From the NCBI GenBank assembly GCA_003001975.1, contig PVUG01000002.1:310001-374000 (forward strand): a stretch of 64,000 nucleotides of DNA, read 5' to 3'. This document shows positions 32,999-41,712 of this stretch, piece by piece. Numbering within the stretch: position 1 is the stretch's first letter; every line of letters begins with the position of its first letter. The notes under the pieces were generated by a model. It made no database searches, was not told the DNA's origin, and worked only from the letters and a program-made list of their open reading frames with translations. Source of the stretch: Martelella mediterranea (lineage in GTDB: Bacteria; Pseudomonadota; Alphaproteobacteria; Rhizobiales; Rhizobiaceae). A program made the position numbers and the translations under genes.

Positions 32999-33009
32999 GA
33001 ACAATGTTC
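32999..33009. promoter_or_regulatory. TetR operator site 2
   Basis: Same 11-mer GAACAATGTTC, with flanking TT and AT shared with site 3. It lies 22 bp centre-to-centre from site 1, about two helical turns. Confidence 0.78.
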
Positions 33010-33032
33010 ATAAATTCCATATACAGATTCCT

Positions 33033-33043
33033 GAACAATGTTC
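33033..33043. promoter_or_regulatory. TetR operator site 3
   Basis: Third exact copy of GAACAATGTTC (TGAACAATGTTCAT with flanks), 34 bp from site 2 and 93 bp before the acyltransferase start, placed to act on the plus-strand promoter. Confidence 0.75.
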
Positions 33044-33135
33044 ATACAATGACCTGTGGCGATGTTCAAGCCGGCAGCCAGAACCGTGAATACGGGAACG
33101 GCCATTCATCGCACCGCCATTTCGAAAGAGGAACC

Positions 33136-36100
33136 ATGACGGATAATCTGATGACATCGCGGCGGTTTGCGCCGCTGTTCTGGACGCAGTTTCTGTCGGC
33201 GTTCAACGACAACTTCCTGAAAAACACCCTCGTGCTTTTCGTGCTGTTCAAGTTGACCGAAGATGCCGCAGCGCCGCTGATTTCACTGGCAGGCGCGCTG
33301 TTCGTTCTGCCGTTTCTGGCGCTTTCGGCCACCGGCGGCGAAATGGCCGACCGCTTCGACAAGGCGGTGATGGCCGAGCGGCTGAAGCTGGCCGAAATCG
33401 GCGCGGCGGCCGTCGCGGTTGCCGGCCTTGCCCTTTCCTCCGTTGCGGTGCTGATGCTGGCACTGGTCCTGTTCGGCATCGTCTCGGCGCTGTTCGGGCC
33501 GGTGAAATACGGCATCCTGCCGGATCATCTGGAAAAAAGCGCCCTGCCGCGCGCCAATGCCTGGATCGAGGGAGCGACCTTCATCGCGATTTTGGGCGGC
33601 ACCATCATTGCCGGCATCGCGGCCGCCGACGGTGTGCGCCTCTGGCTTTTCGCCCCGATGATGATGACGCTGGCCGTCGGCTGCTGGCTTGCCAGCCGTT
33701 TCATCCCGAAAACCGGGGCCAAAGCGCCGGATCTGGCGCTGGACAGGAATATATTCCGGGTAAGCTGGCGGCTTGTCGGAGAGCTGAAGGCGGACAGCCG
33801 GATCTGGCGCGCCGCACTAATGGCGTCCTGGTTCTGGTTTGTCGGCGCCGTCATTCTTTCGCTGCTGCCGCCCGTCGTCAAGAACACGCTCGGCGGCGAC
33901 CAGATTGCGATTACCGCCTATCTCGCCGTCTTCGCCGTTTCCATCGGCATCGGGTCGGCAATGGCCGCATGGATGTCTTCGGGCCGCATTGTCTTGCTGC
34001 CCGCGCCTTTCGGCACGGCATTGGTTGCGCTTTTCGGCCTGCATCTGGCCTGGAATATCGCGAGTGCGGGCACATTGCCGCCTTCGACCACGCTTGCCGG
34101 CTTTTTTGCCCACCCGGTCAATCTCGTCATTGCAGTCGACCTTGCCGGCATGGCCATTGCCGGGGCCTTTCTGGTGGTCCCCACCTTTGCAGCACTTCAG
34201 GCATGGTCGCATGAAGACCATCGCGCCCGGGTCATCGGCGCCACCAATGTGCTGACGGCGGCCTTCACCACGGTTGGCGGCGCGCTTGTCGCAGCACTTC
34301 AGGCGGCAGGCGTTGCAATTCCCGTCCTGCTTGTCGGCCTTGCGGCCCTCAACGGCGTTGCGGCCTGGCTGATGCTGCGAACCCTGCCGACCAATGCGTT
34401 TCGCGATTTTGTCTCGATCCTGTTTCGCGCCTTCCTTCGCCTCGAGGTGAAGGGGCTTGAAAACCTCGACAAGGCCGGGGCCAATCCCATTCTGGCGCTC
34501 AACCACGTATCGCTGCTCGACGGGCCGCTGGCGCTGACGCTGCTGGACCGCGATCCGGTGTTTGCGGTCGACTACAAGACCGCGCGGATCTGGTGGATCC
34601 GCCCCTTCCTGAAAATGTGCAATTTCATGCCGCTCGACCCGTCGCGGCCGATGGCGACCCGCACGCTGATCCGTTCCGTCAACGACGGCAATCCGCTGGT
34701 GATCTTTCCCGAAGGCCGTCTGACGGTCACCGGCAGCCTGATGAAGGTGTATGACGGCGCGGCCATGGTGGCCGACAAGACCGGCTCCATGGTGGTTCCG
34801 GTCCGCATCGACGGGCTGGAAAAGAGTTATTTTTCGCGCCTGACCGGCCGCAATGTCCGCCGTCGCCTGTTTCCCAAGGTGAAGGTCACCATTCTGGAGC
34901 CGGTGCGACTTTCCGTCGGTGACAACCTGTTCGGCCGCAAGCGCCGCATGGCCGCCGGCGCAGCACTTTACCAGATCATGTCGCAGATGCTGTTTGAAAC
35001 CACATCGACATCATCGACCCTGATGGAGCGCGTGATCGAAACAGCAAAAGAGCGCGGTTTCGGCAAACAGGCGATCGAGGACCCGATCGCCGGAAAAATG
35101 TCCTACGGCCGGCTCCTGACCGCGGCAGCCGTGCTTGGCGGCAAGTTCCGGGACATGTTTGCAGGCGACAGCAATATCGGCGTGCTGCTGCCCAATGCCA
35201 ATGGCACGGTCGCCACCACGCTCGGGCTGATTTCCGCCGGAAAAGTGCCTGCCATGCTGAACTTCACCGCCGGCGCGACCAATCTGGTCTCCGCCTGCAA
35301 GGCCGCCGACCTGCGCGTGGTGCTGACCTCACGGGCCTTTGTCGAACAGGGGCGGCTTGAAAGCGTCATTGCGGCTTTGCAGGAACAGGTGACGATCATC
35401 TATCTGGATGATCTGCGCGCGACACTTAGGCTCCGCGACAAGCTCGTCGGCCGCCTTCGCCGGGCAAGACCGCTGGTCCGGCGCCAGCCGGATGATCCGG
35501 CGGTTATTCTGTTCACCTCCGGCTCGGAAGGCACGCCCAAGGGCGTGGTGCTGACCAATCGCAACATTCTGGCCAATGCGGCACAGGCGGCCTCGCGCAT
35601 CGATTTCACGCCGGGCGACAAGGTGTTCAACATCCTGCCCGCCTTCCACGCATTTGGCCTGACGGCAGGCACATTCCTGCCGCTGACATCGGGCGTGCCC
35701 ATCTATCTCTACCCCTCGCCGCTGCACTACCGCATCGTTCCGGAACTGATCTACAGCTCCAATGCGACCATCATTTTCGGAACGGATACCTTCCTCAACG
35801 GCTATGCCCGCACCGCCCATCCCTATGACATGCGCTCGATCCGCTATTGTTTTGCCGGCGCCGAACCCGTCAGGCCGTCGACCCGCACGCTTTATATGGA
35901 AAAATTCGGCGTGCGTATTCTGGAAGGCTACGGCGTCACCGAGGCCGCGCCCGTTATCGCCATCAATACGCCGATGTACAACAAGGGCGGAACCGTCGGA
36001 AAGATCATGCCGGGCATGGAATACCGGCTCGATCCGGTGCCCGGCATTGACGAGGGCGGCCGCCTGTTCGTGCGTGGCGACAATGTCATGGCCGGTTATC

Positions 36101-36516
36101 TGCGTGCCGAAAATCCGGGCAGGATCGACGTGCCGGAAGGCGGCTGGCACGACACGGGCGATATCGTCACGATCGACGAGGATGGCTTCATCACCATCCG
36201 TGGCCGCGCCAAACGCTTCGCCAAGATCGGCGGGGAAATGATCTCGCTGGCAGCCGTCGAGGCGGCGGCCGGTTCGCTGTGGCCCGACAATCTCAGCGTC
36301 GTGATCGCCGTCGCCGATCCGAAGAAGGGCGAACGGCTGGTTCTGCTCACCAATGCGCCGGACGCCACGCGTGAGGACTTCGCCCGCCACGCCCGCGCAC
36401 AGGGGCTTGCCGACCTGATGATACCGGCAGAGCTGCGCATCGGCACCGTGCCGGTCACCGGCTCCGGCAAGATCGATCTGGTCGCTGCCGAACGTCAGGT
36501 CCGCGGGGAACCGTAA
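33136..36516 (+). CDS. aas: MFS-PlsC-AMP-ligase fusion (LplT-Aas type lysophospholipid remodelling)
   Basis: 1126-aa inner-membrane protein. The N-terminal LplT-like MFS part (1 to about 420; FWTQFLSAFNDNFLKNTLVL) would flip lysophospholipid. The PlsC acyltransferase (about 430-620) has the catalytic NHVSLLD (His457, Asp462) and FPEGRLT. The AMP-binding acyl-ACP/CoA synthetase (about 640-1120) has LFTSGSEGTPKGVVLTN near residue 792 and the hinge region IRGRAKRFAKIGGEMI. In E. coli these are two proteins, LplT and Aas. Start 33136 has AAGAGGAA upstream; the longer open frame reaches back over operator 3. It is regulated presumably by the divergent TetR. The three activities are inferred by family; the substrate class is well supported. 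Confidence 0.92.
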   Translation: MTDNLMTSRRFAPLFWTQFLSAFNDNFLKNTLVLFVLFKLTEDAAAPLISLAGALFVLPFLALSATGGEMADRFDKAVMAERLKLAEIGAAAVAVAGLALSSVAVLMLALVLFGIVSALFGPVKYGILPDHLEKSALPRANAWIEGATFIAILGGTIIAGIAAADGVRLWLFAPMMMTLAVGCWLASRFIPKTGAKAPDLALDRNIFRVSWRLVGELKADSRIWRAALMASWFWFVGAVILSLLPPVVKNTLGGDQIAITAYLAVFAVSIGIGSAMAAWMSSGRIVLLPAPFGTALVALFGLHLAWNIASAGTLPPSTTLAGFFAHPVNLVIAVDLAGMAIAGAFLVVPTFAALQAWSHEDHRARVIGATNVLTAAFTTVGGALVAALQAAGVAIPVLLVGLAALNGVAAWLMLRTLPTNAFRDFVSILFRAFLRLEVKGLENLDKAGANPILALNHVSLLDGPLALTLLDRDPVFAVDYKTARIWWIRPFLKMCNFMPLDPSRPMATRTLIRSVNDGNPLVIFPEGRLTVTGSLMKVYDGAAMVADKTGSMVVPVRIDGLEKSYFSRLTGRNVRRRLFPKVKVTILEPVRLSVGDNLFGRKRRMAAGAALYQIMSQMLFETTSTSSTLMERVIETAKERGFGKQAIEDPIAGKMSYGRLLTAAAVLGGKFRDMFAGDSNIGVLLPNANGTVATTLGLISAGKVPAMLNFTAGATNLVSACKAADLRVVLTSRAFVEQGRLESVIAALQEQVTIIYLDDLRATLRLRDKLVGRLRRARPLVRRQPDDPAVILFTSGSEGTPKGVVLTNRNILANAAQAASRIDFTPGDKVFNILPAFHAFGLTAGTFLPLTSGVPIYLYPSPLHYRIVPELIYSSNATIIFGTDTFLNGYARTAHPYDMRSIRYCFAGAEPVRPSTRTLYMEKFGVRILEGYGVTEAAPVIAINTPMYNKGGTVGKIMPGMEYRLDPVPGIDEGGRLFVRGDNVMAGYLRAENPGRIDVPEGGWHDTGDIVTIDEDGFITIRGRAKRFAKIGGEMISLAAVEAAAGSLWPDNLSVVIAVADPKKGERLVLLTNAPDATREDFARHARAQGLADLMIPAELRIGTVPVTGSGKIDLVAAERQVRGEP

Positions 36517-36590
36517 CCAGAACACGGCATCCTGCGGAACATCGCGGCGCGCCCTCGTCTATGGTATCTGCCCTGGTACCGGCGCGCCGC

Positions 36591-37244
36591 TCAGCGACGC
36601 TTCAGGCTGGCAACGGCTGTATCGACTGGGGTATCGCCATCGGTCAGTTCCAGGAACTCGCGGCGAATATCCGGGTGCTCGATCAGGCTTGCCAGCACGC
36701 GCGCGACATTGCCGCGGGCAACATTGCCATAAGGCACGGCCGGGCCAAGACTGACCCTGCCGTCACCGTCTTCATGCACCAGCGTGCCGGGGCGCAGGAT
36801 AACCCAGTCGAGGTCCGAGGACGCGACCGCCACATCGGCGCGTTTCTTCTCGCGCATGTAATGCTCGAAGCGGTCGTTGCGGTCACGCGACCGCCCGGCT
36901 TCGGGAAAGGCGGAAACGAGGTAGAACCGGGAAATCCCCAGCCTGCGGGCCGCAGCCACCAGCTTGATCGGCGCATCGCCGTCAATCGTCGTGGTGCGGT
37001 CGAGCCCGCTTCCCGCAGCGCCCGCCGAAAACACGATCGCATCGCAGCCCTCGGCGACGCGGACAAAATCGTCCTCGTCCATCTCCATGATATCGCCGGA
37101 AACCGGCGTCGCCCCTGCCGCCGTGATTGCAGCGGCCTGCTCGGCCTTGCGGTGAAGGCCGACAACCGAATGTCCGTTTTCAACAAGTAGGGGAAGAAGC
37201 CGGTGCCCGATGCCGCCGGTCGCGCCAATCACGAGTATTTTCAT
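36591..37244 (-). CDS. NAD(P)-binding SDR (atypical, NmrA/BVR-B-like)
   Basis: 217-aa short Rossmann protein. The N-terminal MKILVIGATGGIGHRLLPLL has the GATGGxG nucleotide loop, and there is GDIMEMDEDDFVRVAEGCDA and a KLVAAARRLGISRFYLVSAF segment. It belongs to the SDR_a5 group of NAD(P)H-binding proteins with no fixed catalytic Tyr-x3-Lys, so a redox role or a regulatory sensor role are both possible. It is monocistronic and convergent with the acyltransferase fusion. Substrate unknown. Confidence 0.85.
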   Translation of the reverse strand: MKILVIGATGGIGHRLLPLLVENGHSVVGLHRKAEQAAAITAAGATPVSGDIMEMDEDDFVRVAEGCDAIVFSAGAAGSGLDRTTTIDGDAPIKLVAAARRLGISRFYLVSAFPEAGRSRDRNDRFEHYMREKKRADVAVASSDLDWVILRPGTLVHEDGDGRVSLGPAVPYGNVARGNVARVLASLIEHPDIRREFLELTDGDTPVDTAVASLKRR

Positions 37245-37395
37245 GATATCGAATCCTGCGTGTGGTTTGCTTTAAATCCTGTTCGCTCAGCACCTTATGT
37301 CGTAAGCGGCAATGCTGAAATCAACCACATCGCAGAACCGGAAACGCGCGACCGTCAGCGTTGACCGGGCTACAAGGCGCATATCGGAAAGGTCG

Positions 37396-38439
37396 TCAAT
37401 CCGATGCGGCAAGCGGCGGATCACTTTCGCCTTCAACCAGTTCGAGCGGCCATATCCTGTTCTTGGGAACATCCTGATAGCCTTCGGCAAAGGCCGGCAG
37501 ATTGGACAGCAGCATCTCCGCCAGCATGCGGCCAAGCGCATCGAGATCGAGACGGAAACAGGTCAGCCTCGGCAGCAGGAACCGGCCGACGGGACTTTCA
37601 CGTTCGGCAATCACGGCAAGATCGCGACCCGGCACCAGACCGGCCTCGCCAAGCCGGCGATAAAGCCCGACCGACATCAGTTCGGCATTGAGGACAATCG
37701 CTGTCGGCCGTTTCTTGCTGGCAAGCAGCTTTTCGCCGACGCGATAACCGCCCTCCTCCAGCGCCTGCTCGTAGAAGATATAATCCGGCTCCTCCTGCAG
37801 GCCGCATTTGGCAAGGCCGGCGCGGTACCCCTCCAGAAACAGCTTGCCGAGATTGACATCCGAGGCCGGGGCCGCAATGGCGATGCGCCGATGGCCGCGC
37901 TCGAAAAGGCGCAAGACCGCACGTTCGGCAATGCCTTCGAAATCAAGGTCCACCCAGTTGTTGCCGGGCAACGCCGAATCGCTGCGTCCGAGGGACACGA
38001 AAGGCATGCCCGCCGTCGTCAGAAAGGCAAAACGCGGGTCCTTGACCCGGGTCGCGGTAATGATCATCGCATCGACAAGGCGTCGCGCCACCATGCGCCT
38101 CAGAAAAGCATCGTAATTTTCTTCCCGCGGACAGAGGAGCAGGACCAGATCAAGTCCGTGGCGAGAAAGAACGTTCTGAAGACCGGCAATGACCAACGGG
38201 AAAAAGTTCTCGTTGCCCGCGCCCACGGACGAACCGTGATTGAGCACGAGGCCGATGGTCTTGCTCGCGCCCTGCCTGAGGCTGCGACCGGCCTGATTGG
38301 GAACGTAGCCCAGATCTTCCGCCGCAGCCAGAACACGGCGCCGCGTTTCCGCATTGACATCGCTTTTCCCGTTCAGTGCTCGCGACACCGTACCCGTTGA
38401 AATCTGCAGATGCTCGGCGAGCTGACGGATACCCTTCAT
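37396..38439 (-). CDS. LacI-family regulator of the alpha-xyloside locus
   Basis: 347 aa. The N-terminal HTH is MKGIRQLAEHLQISTGTVSR, ALNGKSDVNAETRRRVLAAA, with the hinge EDLGYVPNQAGRSLRQG; the C-terminal periplasmic-binding fold (60-340) binds the inducer. The HTH begins at the first residue, so the ATG at 38439 is right, although the frame is open for 131 more codons upstream. It is divergent from the ABC importer operon; its probable operator TCGTAAACGTTTACGA overlaps that operon's promoter. The inducer is likely the imported sugar (inference). Confidence 0.92.
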   Translation of the reverse strand: MKGIRQLAEHLQISTGTVSRALNGKSDVNAETRRRVLAAAEDLGYVPNQAGRSLRQGASKTIGLVLNHGSSVGAGNENFFPLVIAGLQNVLSRHGLDLVLLLCPREENYDAFLRRMVARRLVDAMIITATRVKDPRFAFLTTAGMPFVSLGRSDSALPGNNWVDLDFEGIAERAVLRLFERGHRRIAIAAPASDVNLGKLFLEGYRAGLAKCGLQEEPDYIFYEQALEEGGYRVGEKLLASKKRPTAIVLNAELMSVGLYRRLGEAGLVPGRDLAVIAERESPVGRFLLPRLTCFRLDLDALGRMLAEMLLSNLPAFAEGYQDVPKNRIWPLELVEGESDPPLAASD

Positions 38440-38471
38440 TCGATTTTGCCCCCTTGATGAACGTACCTCTA

Positions 38472-38501
38472 TTGACACTTCACGCAGACGAGGTCTATTA
38501 T
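38472..38501 (+). promoter_or_regulatory. Sigma-70 promoter of the alpha-xyloside operon
   Basis: TTGACA (38472-38477), 18 bp, TATTAT (38496-38501): a near-consensus housekeeping promoter, 158 bp before the binding-protein gene. Confidence 0.7.
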
Positions 38502-38516
38502 CGTAAACGTTTACGA
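38501..38516. promoter_or_regulatory. LacI-family operator overlapping the transcription start
   Basis: Perfect 16-bp palindrome TCGTAAACGTTTACGA with the central CG of LacI/GalR operators. It starts at the last base of the -10 box, so bound repressor would block the promoter directly. Confidence 0.8.
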
Positions 38517-38658
38517 CGCGTGTTTCGAGCGTTTTCCGCTTCCGAAAGGCTTTTTCAGCCGGCCGGACATGTCGAAACAAGGCTGGGAGGAAAAGCCTGA
38601 ACACACGCCAGACAACCGCCTTTGTTTTTTTTGAATTGAGGTTTTTCGGGAGGTACTT

Positions 38659-39885
38659 GTGAAAAATATACGTACAATCGCCTATGCATCTGTCGCCGCG
38701 GTAAGCCTGTCGCTTGCGCTGCCGGCACTTGCTCAGGATCCGGTCAACATTCAGCTTTGGGCGGTTGACCGTCCGGACCAGCCTGCACCGCAGCTGATCG
38801 ATGAATTCAACGAAAGCCAGGACGAAATCCACGTTGAATACCGCCAGCTCCAGTTCTCCGACCTTCTGAGCGACGTGATGCGCGCTTATGCCGTCGGCAA
38901 GGCGCCTGACATCTATGCCGTCGATGTGCCGTTCAACGCCATGATGGCGTCCAAGGGCGCACTTATGGACCTCACCGACATGGTCGAGAATTCCGACGTC
39001 ATCAACATTGATGATTACTATCCCGGCCCTGTTGAATCGGCGACCTGGGACGGCAAGCTTTACGGCGTTCCGAAATCAACGAACACCATCGCCCTGTTCT
39101 ACAACGAGGACATGTTCGAGGCTGCCGGCATCGATGAGCCGCCGCAGACCTGGGATGAACTCTATCAGGACGCAAAGACGCTGACGGACAAGGACGCAGG
39201 CGTCTACGGCCTCGCATTTTCGGCACAGGCCAATGAAGAAGGCACGTTCCAGTTCCTGCCATGGGTCCAGATGGCCGGCGGCAGCTGGGATGACGTCAAC
39301 GGCCCCGGCGCGGTCGAAGCCCTGACGCTGTGGAAGAAGTTCCTCGATGAGGGACTGGCCTCACCGGACACGATCAGCCGCAGCCAGTGGGTTTCGACAT
39401 CGACCTTCATCAGTGGCAATGCCGCGATGGCGATTTCAGGCCCCTGGGAGCTTGACCGCATGGTGCGCGAAGCCGATTTCAACTGGAACGTCGCACTGCT
39501 GCCCGTTCCGGAAGAAGGTGCGCCGCGTTCTTCGGCCATGGGCGATTACAACTGGGTTCTGTTCAAGTCGACCGAACACCCGGAAGAAACCTTCAAGGTT
39601 CTGGAATATATCGCCTCCAAGGACCCGGAAATGTTCCAGCGCTTCGGTCAGTTGCCCCCGGAAGACAATGTTGAAATCCCTTCCACCGGCAATGAAGAAC
39701 TCGACCAGGCCCTGTCAACGTTCCAGGAACAGCTGAAATATGCCCAGCCGCGTGGCCCGTCGCCGGAATGGCCTGCGATTTCCAAGGCTGTTCAGGACGC
39801 GCTTCAGGCTGCTTTGACCGGTTCCCAGACGCCGCAGCAGGCGCTTGATGCCGCTCAGGCAAAAATCGACAAAGTCACCAACTAA
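38659..39885 (+). CDS. ABC sugar transporter substrate-binding protein
   Basis: 408-aa periplasmic receptor of the carbohydrate uptake (CUT1) class. A signal peptide to about residue 26 ([20 protein letters not shown]) is followed by the extracellular solute-binding fold ([30 protein letters not shown], the CUT1 hinge motif; [13 protein letters not shown]). The start is GTG with GGGAGG 8 nt upstream. It is the first gene of the operon with two permeases, an ATPase and a YicI-like alpha-xylosidase, which suggests an alpha-xylosyl oligosaccharide such as isoprimeverose as ligand (inference). An 11-bp stem-loop follows the stop. Confidence 0.9.
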   Translation: MKNIRTIAYASVAAVSLSLALPALAQDPVNIQLWAVDRPDQPAPQLIDEFNESQDEIHVEYRQLQFSDLLSDVMRAYAVGKAPDIYAVDVPFNAMMASKGALMDLTDMVENSDVINIDDYYPGPVESATWDGKLYGVPKSTNTIALFYNEDMFEAAGIDEPPQTWDELYQDAKTLTDKDAGVYGLAFSAQANEEGTFQFLPWVQMAGGSWDDVNGPGAVEALTLWKKFLDEGLASPDTISRSQWVSTSTFISGNAAMAISGPWELDRMVREADFNWNVALLPVPEEGAPRSSAMGDYNWVLFKSTEHPEETFKVLEYIASKDPEMFQRFGQLPPEDNVEIPSTGNEELDQALSTFQEQLKYAQPRGPSPEWPAISKAVQDALQAALTGSQTPQQALDAAQAKIDKVTN

Positions 39886-39916
39886 TCCCAAGGCGTGACC
39901 GTCACGCAAAGTCCGG

Positions 39917-39940
39917 CCCGCACCTCATTTGAGGTGCGGG
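39917..39940 (+). promoter_or_regulatory. Intercistronic stem-loop after the binding-protein gene
   Basis: Perfect 11-bp arms CCCGCACCTCA/TGAGGTGCGGG with a TT loop and no U-run. It lies between the binding-protein gene and the first permease gene, where such stems often stabilise the upstream mRNA so the receptor is made in excess. Confidence 0.65.
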
Positions 39941-39982
39941 TACGGCGAAGCTATACCGGCGGCCCCAAGGAGTTTCAACGTC

Positions 39983-40885
39983 ATGCGCAACCGGCTTTCC
40001 ACCTTATGGGACGGGCGCGGCTTCGACCTCATTCTGATCGGCATACCGCTTGCCTTTCTGATTGCGATCTCCGGTGCCGCGATCCTGTACAATGTCGTGA
40101 TGAGTTTTCAGGAGGTTGACATGTTCAGCCTTGGACAGATCATCCGCCCCTTTGTCGGGTTCGACAACTACCGACGGATCCTGTCCGATCCGCAAACCTG
40201 GCCGATTTTCGGCAACACCCTCATCTTCGTTGTCGGTTCGATTGTCGGGCAGTTTACGCTCGGTCTCGCATTGGCATTGTTCTTCCAGCAGCGCTTTCCC
40301 GGTTCGACCTATCTGCGCGGTCTGTTCCTGGTGTCCTGGGTGATGCCGGGTCTGGTTGCCGGCGCCATCTGGAACTGGCTTCTTTCCGGCGATTTCGGCG
40401 TCATCAACTATTTCCTGATCCAGCTCGGCTTTCTCGATCAGGCGATCTTCTGGCGCTCCAACCCCGAATTCGCGCTGTGGAGCGTCGTTATCGCCAATAT
40501 CTGGCTGGGCACGTCGTTCAACATGATCCTTCTGTCTGTCGGACTTGCCGCCATTCCCAAGGATCTTTACGAAGCCGCAGCGCTTGACGGCGCCGGCCCC
40601 TTCCGCCGCTTCTATACGATCACCGTGCCGATGATGCGCTCGACAATCGGCGCCCTTCTATCGCTCGGCCTGATCTTTACCCTGCAGCAGTTCGACCTGT
40701 TCGCCTCGATCACCAATGGCGGTCCGAACAACGCGTCGAATGTCGCCCAGTACTGGGCATGGCAATTGTCCTTCCAGGAATTCGACTTTGCAGGCGGCGC
40801 AACCGTTTCCGTCATGATGATCTTCGTCGTGATTGTCGCCGCGGCCTACTACGTCCGCTCGACCCGCTCGGAGGTACGAGGATGA
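39983..40885 (+). CDS. ABC sugar transporter permease (MalF-like)
   Basis: 300-aa inner-membrane subunit with six hydrophobic helices. The ATPase-docking EAA loop is present as LYEAAALDGAGPFRRFYTIT, and FLVSWVMPGLVAGAIWNWLL is typical of MalF-type subunits. The ATG at 39983 follows AAGGAG at 10 nt. Its stop overlaps the next permease start (ATGA). It pairs with the downstream permease to form the pore of a CUT1 importer. Confidence 0.92.
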   Translation: MRNRLSTLWDGRGFDLILIGIPLAFLIAISGAAILYNVVMSFQEVDMFSLGQIIRPFVGFDNYRRILSDPQTWPIFGNTLIFVVGSIVGQFTLGLALALFFQQRFPGSTYLRGLFLVSWVMPGLVAGAIWNWLLSGDFGVINYFLIQLGFLDQAIFWRSNPEFALWSVVIANIWLGTSFNMILLSVGLAAIPKDLYEAAALDGAGPFRRFYTITVPMMRSTIGALLSLGLIFTLQQFDLFASITNGGPNNASNVAQYWAWQLSFQEFDFAGGATVSVMMIFVVIVAAAYYVRSTRSEVRG

Positions 40886-41712
40886 CCCGTCAAAGCACAC
40901 GCAACATCGCGCTCATCCTGATCGCCGTCATTTTCGCCGCGATCTACCTGTTTCCGCTCTACTGGATGTATGTCACATCCATCAAGACAACATCGGAAGC
41001 CTTTGCCTCGCCGCCGATCTTCATTCCGACCCACGCCCAGTGGACCAATTTTGTCGACGTCTGGGTCAGCCGCGGCATGGGGCGCTTCCTGTGGAATTCG
41101 TTCTATATCGCCACCGGCTCGGTGATCCTGATTGCGATCATGGGTTCGGGCTGCGCCTATGTTCTGGCACGCTACCGTAGCGTCTGGGTCGATATCGGTC
41201 TGTTCCTGATCCTGATGCTGCAGGTACTGCCGCCCTCGCTGATGGTCACCCCGATCTTTGTCGGCTTCTCGCAACTCGGCATTCTTGAATATCCGCGCTT
41301 CGCCACCATTCTCGGCATCACCGCCAAGAGCATGCCGTTTTTTGTGGTGCTGGTGCGCGCAACCTTCATGAGCGTGCCGATGGAGCTGGAAGAAGCAGCG
41401 CTTGTCGACGGCAATTCCCGTATCGGCGCCTTCTTCCACATCGTGCTGCCGCTGGCCCGCAACGGCATCCTCGTCAGCGCGATCCTGATCTACATGCAGG
41501 CCTTCGGTGAATTCGTCTATTCCAAGACCTTCATTGCCGATGCCATCTATCAGCCGGCAAGCGTCGGTCTCAACACCTTCATGGGGCCGAACACGGTCGA
41601 GTGGGACAAGATCATGGCTTACGCCTCGATCTACGTAACCCCCATCCTCGCCGCTTTTGTTCTTCTGCAGCGCAAGATTGTCTCCGGCCTGACCTCGGGA
41701 GCTTTGAAATGA
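40882..41712 (+). CDS. ABC sugar transporter permease (MalG-like)
   Basis: 276 aa with six membrane helices. The EAA loop is ELEEAALVDGNSRIGAFFHI, and IYLFPLYWMYVTSIKTTSEA is the standard MalG N-terminal segment. The start at 40882 overlaps the previous stop, and the stop overlaps the ATPase start at 41709 (ATGA both times), so the three transporter genes are translationally coupled. Confidence 0.92.
   Translation: MTRQSTRNIALILIAVIFAAIYLFPLYWMYVTSIKTTSEAFASPPIFIPTHAQWTNFVDVWVSRGMGRFLWNSFYIATGSVILIAIMGSGCAYVLARYRSVWVDIGLFLILMLQVLPPSLMVTPIFVGFSQLGILEYPRFATILGITAKSMPFFVVLVRATFMSVPMELEEAALVDGNSRIGAFFHIVLPLARNGILVSAILIYMQAFGEFVYSKTFIADAIYQPASVGLNTFMGPNTVEWDKIMAYASIYVTPILAAFVLLQRKIVSGLTSGALK

Noticed and set aside
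35329-36525. 398-codon open frame antisense to the acyl-ACP synthetase part
   Set aside because: Shadow frame rich in His, Arg and Gln, as expected from reversed GC-rich codons.
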